The translations under genes and the position numbers were made by a program. The notes beneath the pieces were generated by a model, which had not been told where the DNA came from, did not search any database, and was given only the letters and a program-made list of their open reading frames with translations. Positions 33,997-44,262 of a DNA stretch of 64,000 bases are shown piece by piece. This stretch comes from Serripes groenlandicus. Taxonomy: Eukaryota > Mollusca > Bivalvia > Cardiida > Cardiidae. The first letter of the stretch is position 1. Each line of letters starts with the position of its first letter. The stretch lies in contig JASEVX010000007.1 of NCBI GenBank assembly GCA_031761405.1, forward strand, positions 29,414,859 to 29,478,858, in the 5' to 3' direction.

Positions 33997-34601
33997 GCCG
34001 AGCACCGGTAGCTCAGTCGGTAAAGACGCGGGCTGTCAATCTAGGGGTTGTGAGTTCGAACCCCAGCTCGGCAAACGGTCTTTACGATGTTGGACAAAAA
34101 CCACTGCGACAAGGGTCATTCGTCTTTCACCAATGGGCTAACAGCAGATGTGGAAAAGCAGCCAGTTGCGTGGAAAGTATGTTGTTGATTGATTGGGGTT
34201 TAACGCCGTTTTTAACAATTTTTCAGTTATATCACGGCGGCCAGTTCACCTACTCATGCATTTCCTGGTTTTCTCACACCAGTACTCCACACAACAATCT
34301 TCCCAAGCAACTGGCTGCTTTTCCACATAGACTTAGCCCATTGGTGGAAGACGAGTGACGCATGTCGCATTGACTTTTGTCAATCGTCGGTAAGAAAGTT
34401 GGCCGAGCCGGGATTCGAAGTAACAAACCCATGGATTGACAGCCCGCATCACTACCGACTGAGCTACCGAGGGTCGGCAAAGTATGTTGTGTGGAGTACT
34501 GGTGTGAAACAAACAGGAAACATATAATTAGGTGAACTGGCTGCCGTGATATGAGTGAAAAGTTGATTGTTGAAAACGGCGTTAAACCCCAATCATTCAT
34601 A
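33997..34601 (+). mobile_element. SINE (about 300 bp) split by a second SINE; TSD ACCATCA
   Basis: The tRNA-like head (33997-34072) still shows a paired 7-base acceptor stem (GCCGAGC/GCTCGGC), an A box TAGCTCAGTCGG and a B box GAGTTCGAACCCC; GTC falls at the anticodon position. The body runs to 34185, is interrupted, resumes at 34491 (GTGGAGTACTGGTGTGA) and ends GGCGTTAAACCCCAATCATTCAT. ACCATCA at 33990-33996 and 34602-34608 is the target duplication. It is inserted between the arms of the foldback element. RNA polymerase III boxes are present, but activity is unknown. Confidence 0.9.
34186..34478 (-). mobile_element. SINE inserted inside the preceding SINE; TSD AAAGTATGTTGT
   Basis: A 293-bp minus-strand copy of the same SINE family. 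The exact 12-base direct repeat AAAGTATGTTGT lies at 34174-34185 and 34479-34490. The head, at the right in plus coordinates, reads in complement GGTAGCTCAGTCGGTAGTGATG. The 3' end is TGATTGATTGGGGTTTAACG in plus reading. It is the youngest layer of a three-level nest. Confidence 0.93.
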
Positions 34602-35133
34602 ACCATCAGACAACCATGTGGAAACTCGGTAACACGTGCACTTATTAAGTTTATGAAATGTCATGTGTTAAGGTAAATACGAAATAAAACTGCTAATTTG
34701 CATATTAAAAAAAAGTACCGAATTATTATTTCGTTTTAACGAAATAAAACAGCTGATTTGCATATTAAAAAAAGTATCGAATTTTTATTTCGTTTTTTCG
34801 TAAATACGAAATAAAACAGCTAATTTGCATATTAAAAAAAAGTATCGAATTATTATTTCGTTTTAACAAAATATTTATTTCGTAAATACGAAATAAAACA
34901 GCTAATTTGCATATTAAAAAAAAGTATCGAATTATTATTTCGTTTTAACGAAATATTTATTTCGTTAATACTAGATAAATTGGCTTATTTGCATATTAAA
35001 AAAAGTATCGAATTATTATTTCGTAAAAAAACGAAATAAAAATCCGATACTTTTTTTTAATATGCAAATTAGCTGTTTTATTTGCATACTAAAACAATAT
35101 ATTGAATGTCACTTTAGGGGCTCCGTAGTTATC

Positions 35134-36100
35134 CACGTTTGTCGATTATTTTTGTCCGGATATTTCCTTACGTATTATCTAACCTTCTGGAGGCGAACCA
35201 TGCATACCGTGGAACAATCTTGGCATGTAAAGTTTTATAGTTTGCACAATTGATTATATTTTAAATAAAAACTTTATTCCGCCTTAAGTAAACATTTCAA
35301 TTCTGGACGATTGTGACCAGTACGCATTTAGCGATTTGGGATCTTATTGCAATTGTTAAATTATGAGAAATATATCTTTTTGTAAAATTGTTTTCATAAG
35401 TCGGTGGCTGCAGATGCGTCAATAACGTCAACTCTTTGGAAATGGTCAGCATACAATCTACATGTATATAACTTTGGTCTGGATCTCTGAATGACGTCTT
35501 TTGACAATATCCAGTTCCGATGAATAATGAGAGCATCCACCAGAAGTACGATGATTGACGTTCGTTTCAGTGACCCCGTTTGAACCCTTCCGCACATACA
35601 ATACATCTACAGCAGAAGATCTTGAAACATCTTGACATATGTATGGACAATCTCTGTAAAGTTATGTATAGTCGTTGATTGAAAAAGGTTAACATTTCGT
35701 GGCCAAAGGAGAAATGGATCGTTATCAGAGTTTCAAAAGACGTCTGTTGCAAACATTAAAAATGCGTCTATTTGTGGTAAATGTAAAATAACTTCAAATA
35801 AGGCGTTGGGACTAAAATGATAACCGATTCAATGATAGATGATGATAGGTTTTTGAATGGCATTTCTGTTTGGTTTTGACATATTTTGTTACCAGAATAA
35901 CATGAGTTTTATACGCCTACTATAATAATCTTTTGTCTTTCAACAATTTGATCTCGGCATTTCTCGAGTAGTCTTTGCTACGAAATAATTAAAAAGTGGA
36001 GATCAATATAAAGTAAGATTAGATATCACGAATGCGCAGACTTATCATTGTCTACACTGTTTGAAGTTGTGTTTTAAAAGTAGATTCAAGACATGTTGTC
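35134..36100. other. Spacer shared with 56,822-57,615
   Basis: Non-coding. It contains an old TTAA-type MITE (35,580-35,788: TTGAACCCTTCCGCACATAC, CAGCAGAAGATCTTGAAACA, GGCCAAAGGAGAAATGGATCG, GTCTGTTGCA). The frames of 60-80 codons on the minus strand differ by frameshifts between the units. Confidence 0.6.
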
Positions 36101-36294
36101 TTAACCCTTTCCCCCATATAGACGCCTTATGAGGCCTCTACAGCAGACGGCTTTTTGAAAACCTTCTCCTTTTGCCACAATGTTTTCCACTTTTAGTCAT
36201 AGATTATCCATTTAATTATAGAGATTTTCCATTTTTTGACAAAATATGTTCAAAGTCGTCTGCTGCAGAATTGTCGTATGAGGGAAAGGGTTAA
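36101..36294 (-). mobile_element. TTAA-type MITE with empty site in unit 2
   Basis: TTAACCCTTTCCCCCATATA ... TATGAGGGAAAGGGTTAA, 194 bp including both TTAA. One arm of the central hairpin is missing. Unit 2 reads ACATGTTATTTAAAGTTGCATATA near 57,630 where unit 1 reads ACATGTTGTC-TTAA...TTAA-TGTCGCATATA. A single TTAA was therefore duplicated on insertion. It inserted after the duplication, or was lost precisely from unit 2. Confidence 0.9.
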
Positions 36295-36818
36295 TGTCGC
36301 ATATAGAGGAGTTCCTCGGGTAAAATTACGAGTACATGGTAGGGCAATGTATCCGCAAGTGCTAGTCAACATATGTATATTGATTCGTTGATTCGGCTGT
36401 CACATGTTCGTTCGGTCCGTTCTGATAATCGGAATATTCGTCCAAGTTGGTTTATCGTGACGCCAGTTGCTATCACTAACGATCCATGGCGACAGGGAGA
36501 GAAGTTCCTACTTCTATTTGAAAAGGATTCGGTAAGATCCGATCCTGCTCTCTGAACGTAAATAACGAATGGCCGAGTCAGGAAGCCAACCAACGACCCA
36601 TAGATTGACAGCCCTCTCCGTTGGTCTCAGAGTTCGCAGTTCCATAGTTTCTATTTTTCTCTAATTTGGATAAAAGTTTCCAACCAGTACGGATTAAATT
36701 GGCATCTCTATACCCACGCAATTCGTATGCATGAAACGACCTTTTTTGACTTGAAGTAATTCAGTTATTTTTTTCGTTTTTTATATTACATAGGAGCATA
36801 TATTGGAATTTAACGATC

Positions 36819-36992
36819 TGAACTTCTTCCACCATGCGATAAATGTGTAGCCGACGACTTTGAAAACATCTAAAAACTGTGGAAAATATCATCAAGTAAA
36901 TGTTCATCATGAGCAATTTCTCCTTTTGCCACACGGTTGAAATGTCGTCTGCTGCAGAGGCGTCAACATGCGTATATATGTTGGAAAGGGTT
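36819..36992 (+). mobile_element. TTAA-type MITE, old
   Basis: TTCTTCCACCATGCGATAAA, GCCGACGACTTTGAAAACA, CATCATGAGCAATTTCTCCTTTTGCCAC, GTCGTCTGCTGCAGAGGCGTC and GGAAAGGGTT. Orthologue at 58,158-58,322. Upstream, at 36,560-36,640, lies a decayed SINE-like stretch (ACCCATAGATTGACAGCCCTC). Confidence 0.7.
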
Positions 36993-37282
36993 CTATGAAG
37001 TTTGCCGATTTCATCTCGTATATTAACTTGATAAATTACAGAGAATTGTAATGAACTGCAATCATCATGTCTAGGAGTCGAATTTTCCTTTATAATGATA
37101 CTACCTTATTGCTTAACCTTTGAAGGACCCAACTTTGAACATTATGATTAATCTAATTTGCAATTTATATCAAGAAGAGCAGGATGCCCTTTTTAAACTC
37201 AATCGATGAATACATGAACTGAGAGACTCGAGTTTCACTCATTAAAAGTGTGCATTCCGATCCTGATCCACAGTATAATATA

Positions 37283-37857
37283 TAGAGAATAAGTAACTGC
37301 ATGTTTTTGATATATAATTTATGTCACAAGGGAAAAAAGGGGTAATTTGGTTAAAATCACGAAACCGTAGGTTGAGTGATTTTACACCAAATTACCCCTT
37401 TGTTCCCGAGTGACATAAATTCGATATCAAAAACATGCAGTTAGTTATTCTATTTATTATATATCTGGAATAAATCTCCCCTTTATTTTAAAGAAAAATA
37501 TAAAAAAATGACTTGGCCTTAGGCGTATGAATGTTACGTAATCAAATACTGCTGCTTCGATTTGGCGCCAAATGACTAGCGTTATGACGTCAAAACCGCT
37601 GACGTGACGTCATTTTCCTAGTATTCGGTCTCAATTTTTTTTTTAAATTCCTAGTATTAAACCCACTTTAAATTCCAAAGATGTTCCAAATCTAAAAAAA
37701 GTAGTTCCGGCAAAAATGATATCATCACTAGTGATGATATAAAAAAAACTAAAAGTGTTATCGTCACAGTGTTAGTTATCATTTTTTTAAAAATTGATAT
37801 TGATTTCATGTCACTTAAATTTCAATGCAAAATTTGGATAGGTATGTAATAAAAATA
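37283..37857. mobile_element. Unit-1-specific ~0.58-kb insert with a 75-bp-arm hairpin
   Basis: Unit 2 (near 58,610) runs straight from AGTATAATATA to ATTATTCATAAC. The insert begins with inverted arms 37286-37360 and 37378-37452 (AGAATAAGTAACTGCATG ... CATGCAGTTAGTTATTCT) and also contains the perfect 22-base palindrome 37719-37740. A GACGTCA-rich stretch lies between. There is no coding frame. Likely a non-autonomous DNA element of unknown family. Confidence 0.7.
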
Positions 37858-37942
37858 TTTATTCATAACAGTTAATTTATGATCAGAATTAAAGGTACTG
37901 TCTCACGGGTGTTTTAGTCAATATTTATCCCCATTACTGTAC

Positions 37943-38117
37943 TCCTTTCCACCATACAGCACGTTTTCAGCAGCCGTCTTTGAAAAGATTTAGGCAAAGC
38001 TATTGTCAACTCTCTATTATGTCATGTTTATACAATTTGTTGAATATATTTCAAAATTGACAGTTTCTGCTTTTGCTTCAACGTTTTAACAGTTAACGGC
38101 AAATTGGAAAGTGTTTA
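37943..38117 (+). mobile_element. TTAA-type MITE, strongly diverged
   Basis: CCTTTCCACCATACAGCACG, CAGCAGCCGTCTTTGAAAAG, CAGTTTCTGCTTTTGCTTCAACG and TTGGAAAGTGTTTA. Orthologue at 58,752-58,946. Confidence 0.6.
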
Positions 38118-38160
38118 GTCAAAGCTAAGAAAAAGAGTGCCTGTTTAATTCCAGTAAAGC

Positions 38161-39679
38161 TTTATGTCTTCGGGTGGTTTATTTTATACAGTGGGTTTAA
38201 AACAAGGGGAGGTAATTTCACATATAATGTTGTCGTTTTTCCTAGAAGATCTAGAACTTTTCCTTGTGGACAATATTAATTCTGGGCTTACGATAGATGA
38301 TATTACATTTATTCTTATGTTATTAGCCGACGACATGGCTATTCTCGGAAATAGCCCTGGTGATCTACAGACCAGTTTAACTCTGTTAGATAAAGGGAAG
38401 GTTTAAGAGCAAATGAAAAATTGTCTTTTAAAGATAAACACCTAGATATAGTAATGACGTTAACTACAAGTTGATTGTGTTTTTAACTATACAGGATCGT
38501 TTGTATTAAATAATTATTTCATTGTGGGTAAAGGAGTCAAAGCATTAAACGTATTGTTAGTCAATATAAATCGAACGAGTTCACCTTAAATTCCTAAAAC
38601 AAATTTTACGCATAAAGCAATCTACAAGTACTATGGGTACTTTTGGGGAATTAGGTAGATATCCGTTGTATATTACTAGTTATTGCCGCATTCTCAAATA
38701 TTGGTGTAAAATAATTGACAAGGATAATTAAATTATAAAACGTTTATACCCTAATATGCTTGACGATTGTGAAAAAGGTTTGAACAATTGGGCCAAACAA
38801 GTGAAATTTACTTTAGATAGATCTGGTTTCTCGTGTGTTTGGTCAAATCAATCAAATATCAATAGAAAAACATTCCCTGTAATACTTAAGCAAAGATTAA
38901 TAGATATATTCATCCAAGGATGTTGATATAAAAAATAATCGGTCTCTTAATACATATGCTCATTTTAAAGATACATTTGTAACAGAAAAATATATTAAGC
39001 AAAGATTAATAGATATATTCATCCAAGGATGTTGATATAAAAAATAGTCGGTCTCTTAATACATATGCTCATTTTAAAGATACATTTGTAACAGAAAAAT
39101 ATATTGAGGTATTACCAAGGCACTTATATGTGCATCTGTCAAAGTTAAGACTCTCACCACACCATTTAAAGGTAGAGTCCGGACGTTATGCAGGTCAGTC
39201 AATATTTTAAGTATAACCAGCGACTGTGTACTTTTTGTGGAAAAAAATGTCACAGCAGACGGACATCATTTTGTTTTAATTTGTCCGGCTTACGCTAATA
39301 TAAGAACTAAATATTAAAAACATACTATACAACCAAGCCATGTGTCTATAAATTTGTCGAACTCTTAAAAGGTGATAACAAGGAAACATTGATGAGTTTG
39401 GCTAAATATATCCGAGAGGCATCTATTCTACGTTTGACATTTACTCATAGAAATTAATCTGACATTAATCATGAAAGAACATTTTTACATATGAAGTATA
39501 TAGTTTATATATGTAAATATCTATGTTTTGTTCATCCTGGTTAATGATTGCGGTTATAAAGAATTAATGCTTATAACTCATTCATGACTGACTTTGTTAA
39601 AATAAGTATATACTCTTTTGTATGTAACTAGAAACTATGTAAAGTTAACGTTACAAAATAAAGAATATCTATCTATCTA
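38161..39679 (+). pseudogene. Decayed LINE fragment (reverse transcriptase and 3' end)
   Basis: The 80-codon open part (38164-38406) contains GLKQGEVISHIML, FLEDLELFLVDNINSGLTID and LLADDMAILGNSP, which are recognisable reverse-transcriptase motifs around the catalytic Asp pair. Further on, in several frames, come VGKGVKALN and a Cys-rich RLCTFCGKK segment, then SLAKYIREASILRL. It ends AAATAAAGAATATCTATCTATCTAC, a tetranucleotide tail. Many stops and deletions. A 109-bp internal duplication lies at 38,889-39,106. The family differs from LINE-1 and LINE-2. Confidence 0.75.
38889..39106 (+). repeat. Two direct 109-bp repeats inside the LINE fragment
   Basis: AGCAAAGATTAATAGATATA ... ACAGAAAAATATATT occurs twice in direct succession and is nearly identical. 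The region is deleted in the unit 2 copy. Confidence 0.9.
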
Positions 39680-39844
39680 CAAAAGTTATAGGATTGTAGT
39701 GATACACTCCGTTTCCTGAATCCTAGAGGTCCCAGCTGTTTAGTTTGGATATTAATTTGATTTGAATTGCAGAATTGCCTAACAAACAATGTGTCAAATA
39801 ATGTTATCGCTTATTTTATGGTGCTTTTTTGTTATTGAATTCAG

Positions 39845-40230
39845 ATACATTACTATTCATTCTTGGAAATGTCTTAACACAGTCGGGGTACGTCGTATTT
39901 CGTGTGTGCAATTTTCATAATCGCAACGAGCAACGCCGTTCTTAGCAACCTTCCATTATTGGCGCAGGCCGTGAGAAAGGTCGTGAAGGTGGGAAGGGCG
40001 CTTTACATTCAAATAGTAAATGTACCTGTTTGTGGTGTTCTTATGTGTTCGTTACCAACATCTTGCGCTAGCCAGACATATCCAAAGACATATAGATACA
40101 CTATTTGTTTAATTGACGTTGCCCATGTATTCCTTTCATCATCATCTAGACTCTTCAACATTTTATAACAATTACCAGGAAGTCTGTGGTCAGGAATATG
40201 GAGTAGTTTTATAGTTTAATACAATAATCA
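39845..40230. other. Unit-1-specific spacer, left part
   Basis: Start of a 2.2-kb stretch (to about 42,054) missing from unit 2 at 61,690. An 88-codon frame at 39902-40168 has no recognised domain and no counterpart for comparison, so I do not call it. Confidence 0.45.
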
Positions 40231-40756
40231 ACAAAAAGGGGAAATATGTCACCTAAAACAATACTATCATTTGTTGACGAACATACCCCTAGAAAAGCCT
40301 TACACTACTTTATTTGTACCCTTTCAATATCTTCCTAGAATTCAGTACCCCAAATTTCATCCCCGTGTAAAAGAGTAGGTTTCACACAATTTAAAGTTTT
40401 CAGAATGAGAACAATTACCAAAGTTTCTCTGGAAAGATCTAATTGCAAAAATAGATGTTTCGCTTGCGATATTAATTTTAGCTTTGCTCCAACCTATGAT
40501 AATTTCGGTGCTAAAAGTATTCCCATATATTTAAAAACAGAAGTTACATTAACAGTTTGATCATTATATGTCCTGGTCATAATTACGAAGCGGTCCATCA
40601 TTTCTAAAGACTATTATTTCTGTTTTACTTTGATTTATATTAATACCAGTTTGATAACAAAAATCGGCAATAGAGTTAATGTAAGTTGCATCTCTGAATT
40701 AGATGCTGTATCAGCACAGTTTGCAACGTTATCTGCAAAAAGTATATCCACAAATA
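40231..40756 (-). pseudogene. Decayed LINE reverse-transcriptase fragment, minus strand
   Basis: In reverse complement, across two frames: ILFADNVANCADTASNSE, FCYQTGININQSKTEIIVF, RNDGPLRNYD, then IFAIRSFQRNFGNCSHSENF and GVCSSTNDSIVLG. This matches the order of the catalytic motif, the following RT motif and the thumb of LINE reverse transcriptases. The catalytic FADD is FADN here. Stops and frameshifts throughout. Confidence 0.72.
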
Positions 40757-41370
40757 ACCAGTCAACCAATCAACCCTTTTCTTAATTAAGACACATTTTG
40801 GCACATCTGCAACATACGCATTTATAACTCATTACATCAAATGAAAAAACTGCTCAGAATGAATAATTTCTCCAATTGCTAGCATGTTTTCTACGCTATT
40901 CATGCATCTTCTTCATTTGTGTTCTATGTTTGTAACTCATGCGTTGAAATTCGTCACCTGCTGTAGTTGTGTTGTATGTTGAAAAAGTTAAAGGATCGTA
41001 TAGATTCTCCGTGAAATCACCTTACAATAACATTACCTCTCACAACGACACCACTGTGGAGAAAATCCATCTTTAGAAAAACAAGGTTAACCACCTATCT
41101 GACGAATAATAACTGTAAACTAGGGACTTAAGAAGGGATCATTTTGTGATTGTGTCCATCGTTTGCATCGTCGGACACCCACGGTTGTTGACTCCGCTAT
41201 GCTCCGACATCATCCGTGAGATCTTTTACTGCCGTTTCGCCGTTTTGACAGATAGCCAATATTGAAAACAGTGTGACAAGAGGAGGAATTTCTCAATTTT
41301 CGAAAATTACGTTACGTAGGTCATCTGCATAATATGTGTTGTAAGTGGGAAAGGGTTGAAATGATGATTA
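40757..41370. other. Spacer with two remnant TTAA-type MITEs
   Basis: Weak MITE similarity at 40,772-40,990 (CAACCCTTTTCTTAAT, AATTTCTCCAATTGCTAGCATGTTTTC) and 41,262-41,360 (TTGAAAACAGTGTGACAAGAGG, GTAAGTGGGAAAGGGTTGAA). No gene. Confidence 0.5.
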
Positions 41371-41623
41371 TATCTAGGGCTTGGCGTGAAACTGTTGTAA
41401 CTAAAATCCTGTTTTGAAAACTCTGGTTTAGGGGCAATTTTGACCCCTTTGTAAACAATGCAAATTTAGGTGCCATTGTTCAGAACGAGCAATGGCACGT
41501 TATTTTCCATTGTTTACCAAGAACAATTATTTAACGCTTATAAATACTTTATGGCGAGGTGATTAACATTGGTAAAAAAACAAAATATTTAGTTACAACC
41601 ATTTCACGCCAAGCCCTCGATAT
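41371..41623 (-). mobile_element. TA-type MITE, second copy, opposite orientation
   Basis: TATCTAGGGCTTGGCGTGAA ... TTTCACGCCAAGCCCTCGATA. It is the same family as 27588-27842 but inverted: GACCCCTTTGTAAACAATGC comes before the hairpin. The hairpin is partly eroded (GTGCCATTGTTCAGAACGAGCAATGGCAC). Confidence 0.85.
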
Positions 41624-42889
41624 CTAGTCTCTGGTACACATTCTCTTCTTCTACAAGTTCGCTGATCTTAACACATGCGTTAACGGGCCGCACACCATTT
41701 TGCAGCCACGAAACCCAAAATAGCCTTTAAGATGCTGAGCTCCAGATTAAAGATATATAGTATAGTCAAAATTTTAAAACATTTCAAAAGTTGTCTTGAA
41801 ATATTGGAATCATATTTATGGGATAAGATTAGAGTAATAATTTTACTTTTCAGTACAATCAACATCTAAATATGGATCGTATATGCTTCATTTTTACTTG
41901 GTAGACATACCAAGTAAGCCAAATTTTGTACAATGTAATGACTTCAAATTACCTGTTTTTCATCATTTACTACCAGAAAAATGGTTTTGAACTATTTATT
42001 ACTTACTTTGTTGTCACTATTAGCAATATTTGCAGAAGTTTAAACATTCCAAATGTTTGATCTCCATCTGGAGTTCATCACCTTTAACATACACCCGTAT
42101 GTAAAAAAAAAGCCTCCATGAACCGATTTGATAGTTCATTTGTAAATATGATAAATCACCTTCATTAATAACTGCTACGACTGTGTTATCAATTTTATTT
42201 TCAAATCGAAGACATGTGGCTGTTCATATAGCTTGAACATTTTGCACCCCCGCCCTCAACCCAACAGCGACAAACAAACTACCCAACCCAATGGATTTAA
42301 TCATTCACTGTCTACCATAACAGGTTGATTATTGCAAATATAACATGATATATTATTAAAATGATGAGTCTATATCCTCTGGGTACACACAATCTCTTCT
42401 TCTACAAGTTTACTGTCCTTTATACACGTAAGTTAACGTGCCGCAGACCATTTTTGAGCCACGAAACCTAATAACCGTAACTCTTATATATTACAAAGAA
42501 AGCACTCAGGAACTATTAACAACGTTTATAAAAGTCAGTGCGATCCCATTCTCTTCTCCCATAGACGGGCTTCAATATTCTAAATTTGGCCTCTCTAATA
42601 TCAGAGACATATATAAACACTGTATTTATATGTCTCTGCTAAATCTTTGCTCATTTTAATTCAGTTTTCAACTTATTATTCGTGGAATAGCACATCAGGT
42701 CGTTCAACCTAGCACCTATATGCTTCGTCAGTTTATATTTGTCTGTTCTGTTTAAATTGCATGTCTTACATACAGCACAAGGGTATAATCACCTCATTTT
42801 CTCACAGGCAAAACATGTTGGTTCGTCGACCTATAGAAATCTGGTTTGCGTGGATAGTATAACGACCGGTGCATCAGTGTTATGTTATC
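41624..42889. other. Spacer, right part shared with 61,698-62,705
   Basis: From TTGATCTCCATCTGGAGTTC (42,058) it aligns with unit 2. Two near-duplicate phrases in unit 1, GTACACA.TCTCTTCTTCTACAAGTT ... TTAACG.GCCGCA.ACCATTTT..AGCCACGAAACC (41,635 and 42,384), show an older local duplication. No gene. Confidence 0.55.
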
Positions 42890-43118
42890 TTAACCCTTTC
42901 CCACATACAACCAATCTGCAGCAGATCAATTTAAACATATTTCGGCAAAAATATGAATATGCTCTATATGCGAAATTATAATTATTGATTAGAGTTGAAA
43001 ACATTGTGACAAAAGGGTAAATTGCTCATTATGAGCAATTTCTCCTTTTGCCACAATGTTTTCAAAAGTCGACTGCTGCAGAGGCGTAAAAAAGCGTCTG
43101 CATGTGGGAAAGAGTTAA
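42890..43118 (+). mobile_element. TTAA-type MITE, well preserved
   Basis: TTAACCCTTTCCCACATACA ... GCATGTGGGAAAGAGTTAA. It holds the clearest long palindrome of the family: GAAAACATTGTGACAAAAGG, TAAATTGCTCATTATGAGCAATTT, CTCCTTTTGCCACAATGTTTTC, with arms of about 33 bases and few mismatches. Orthologue at 62,706-62,914. Confidence 0.9.
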
Positions 43119-43249
43119 TTTACACTTGAAACGGCGTGATATAACTGAAATACTGTATTTGCTACATGTTTACAAACGAGTAGTGAACAATATACACGCA
43201 TACTAGACTATACAAACTTGCGTGCTGACTTCGATCGACACCGTTCGCA

Positions 43250-43512
43250 TATAAACCGTCTCGCGAGAAAACCAACATTATGGCCTCTGCGTTATGTATC
43301 GACCCAGATCAGCATGCGCAGTTCGCGCAGACTGATCTGGGCCGACACATTCCGTATCAGGGAGTTAGTGGTATAGAGTAATGATTCCCGAAACAGAATA
43401 TCCAAAGGAGGCGAAACGTGTCTATCCGGGTAAGCCTGCATGAAATGCTTAGTATGATCCGGGTCGATACTTTACGAGTCCACAATGTTGGTTTTCTCGC
43501 GGGAAGGCTCAT
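43250..43512. mobile_element. TGAGCC-type MITE
   Basis: The CCGTCTCGCGAGAAAACCAACATTATGG end and the complementary right end ACAATGTTGGTTTTCTCGCGGGAAGGCTCAT. Internal CGACCCAGATCAGC.TGCGCAG repeats. Its orthologue 63,046-63,204 is internally deleted. Confidence 0.82.
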
Positions 43513-43521
43513 ATGTCAATG

Positions 43522-43850
43522 TTAATAATTTTCCCCATGCCGACGTATTTTCACGCATGTGCAGCAGACGACTTTTGAAAACAGTGTATAAACAGGTATA
43601 ATTGTTTATGCTAAGTAATTTAACATTTTGCCACATTGTTTCCAACTCTAATTTAGAATTACACATTGATCAATAGAGATACTCGTAGTATTTGTCATAT
43701 GTCTCAAAACGAGCAATTTCTACCTTCGCCGAAAAGTGTTTTCAACTCCTTTTCAGTAATTATACCTTCACTTATAGAAAGTTTCCATATTAGTAGTAGA
43801 CATTTTCAAAGTCGTCTGCTGTATATTTGCTGTATGTGCGAATGGGTTAA
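43522..43850 (-). mobile_element. TTAA-type MITE, enlarged or composite
   Basis: CCGACGTATTTTCACGCATGTGCAGCAGACGAC ... GTCGTCTGCTGTATATTTGCTGTATGTGCGAATGGGTTAA. At about 330 bp it is longer than the family and appears to hold two inner halves. Only its left part remains near 63,215-63,340. Confidence 0.65.
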
Positions 43851-44090
43851 ACTTGATGTGTTCTGACTTTTCTGTACTTATTAGGTGAGAAAGGCTGGTA
43901 GAGTTTTCCTTAGTTGTGATATAGAAGATTGATATGGCTGTATCTTTTCGAATAGATTGGGATTCATTATATTACAATCGGTGCCCCGGTTGCTAACCTA
44001 TCCCCTACTAAAGGCTTATTTGCGTCGACTTATCAGCACTTGGTCTTTCCAAACGAATAGCGTCAGGCAAGAAAAAACCCTTTGTTACAC

Positions 44091-44262
44091 GAGGACGAAT
44101 TTGGAAGCATCTCCAGTAGACGACTTTTGAAAAAAATGTGGGAGAAAGTGTACACTATGTCTATTATCTCTATAAATCACATTCTTTCCAACTCTACTCA
44201 ATATTCTTTTTTGTACAGATGTTCCACATTTCCAAGTCGTTTTGTTGTATGACGGAAATGGA
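44091..44262. mobile_element. TTAA-type MITE remnant
   Basis: GGAAGCATCTCCAGTAGACGACTTTTGAAAA and TTGTTGTATGACGGAAATGGA. The orthologue 63,563-63,762 is clearer (GGAGGCATCTGCTGCAGACGACTTTTGAAAACATCG). Confidence 0.55.

Larger units (their letters stand above)
33582..35127. mobile_element. Foldback element with >70-bp identical ends, TSD GTTATC
   Basis: The ends TACGGAGCCCCTAAAGTGAC ... and their exact complement at 35108-35127 continue as near-identical inverted arms for over 70 bases, then as AT-rich modules. These modules (AATACGAAATAAAACAGC, TAATTTGCATATTAAAAAA, AGTATCGAATTATTATTTCG, TTTTAACGAAAT) are repeated several times in each arm. GTTATC flanks both sides (33576-33581, 35128-35133). 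Unit 2 has one GTTATC at 56816-56821 and no element. The two arms are separated by a SINE that itself contains a SINE. There is no transposase, and the transposon superfamily is not identified. Confidence 0.88.

Noticed and set aside
33997..34072. A functional tRNA-Asp(GTC)-like gene
   Set aside because: The acceptor stem and boxes are good, but the anticodon stem pairs poorly, it lacks a terminator and it continues into the SINE body. It is a SINE head.
39902..40168. An 88-codon plus-strand frame
   Set aside because: Hydrophobic and Cys-containing but without recognisable motifs. It lies in a stretch absent from unit 2 and among LINE relics.
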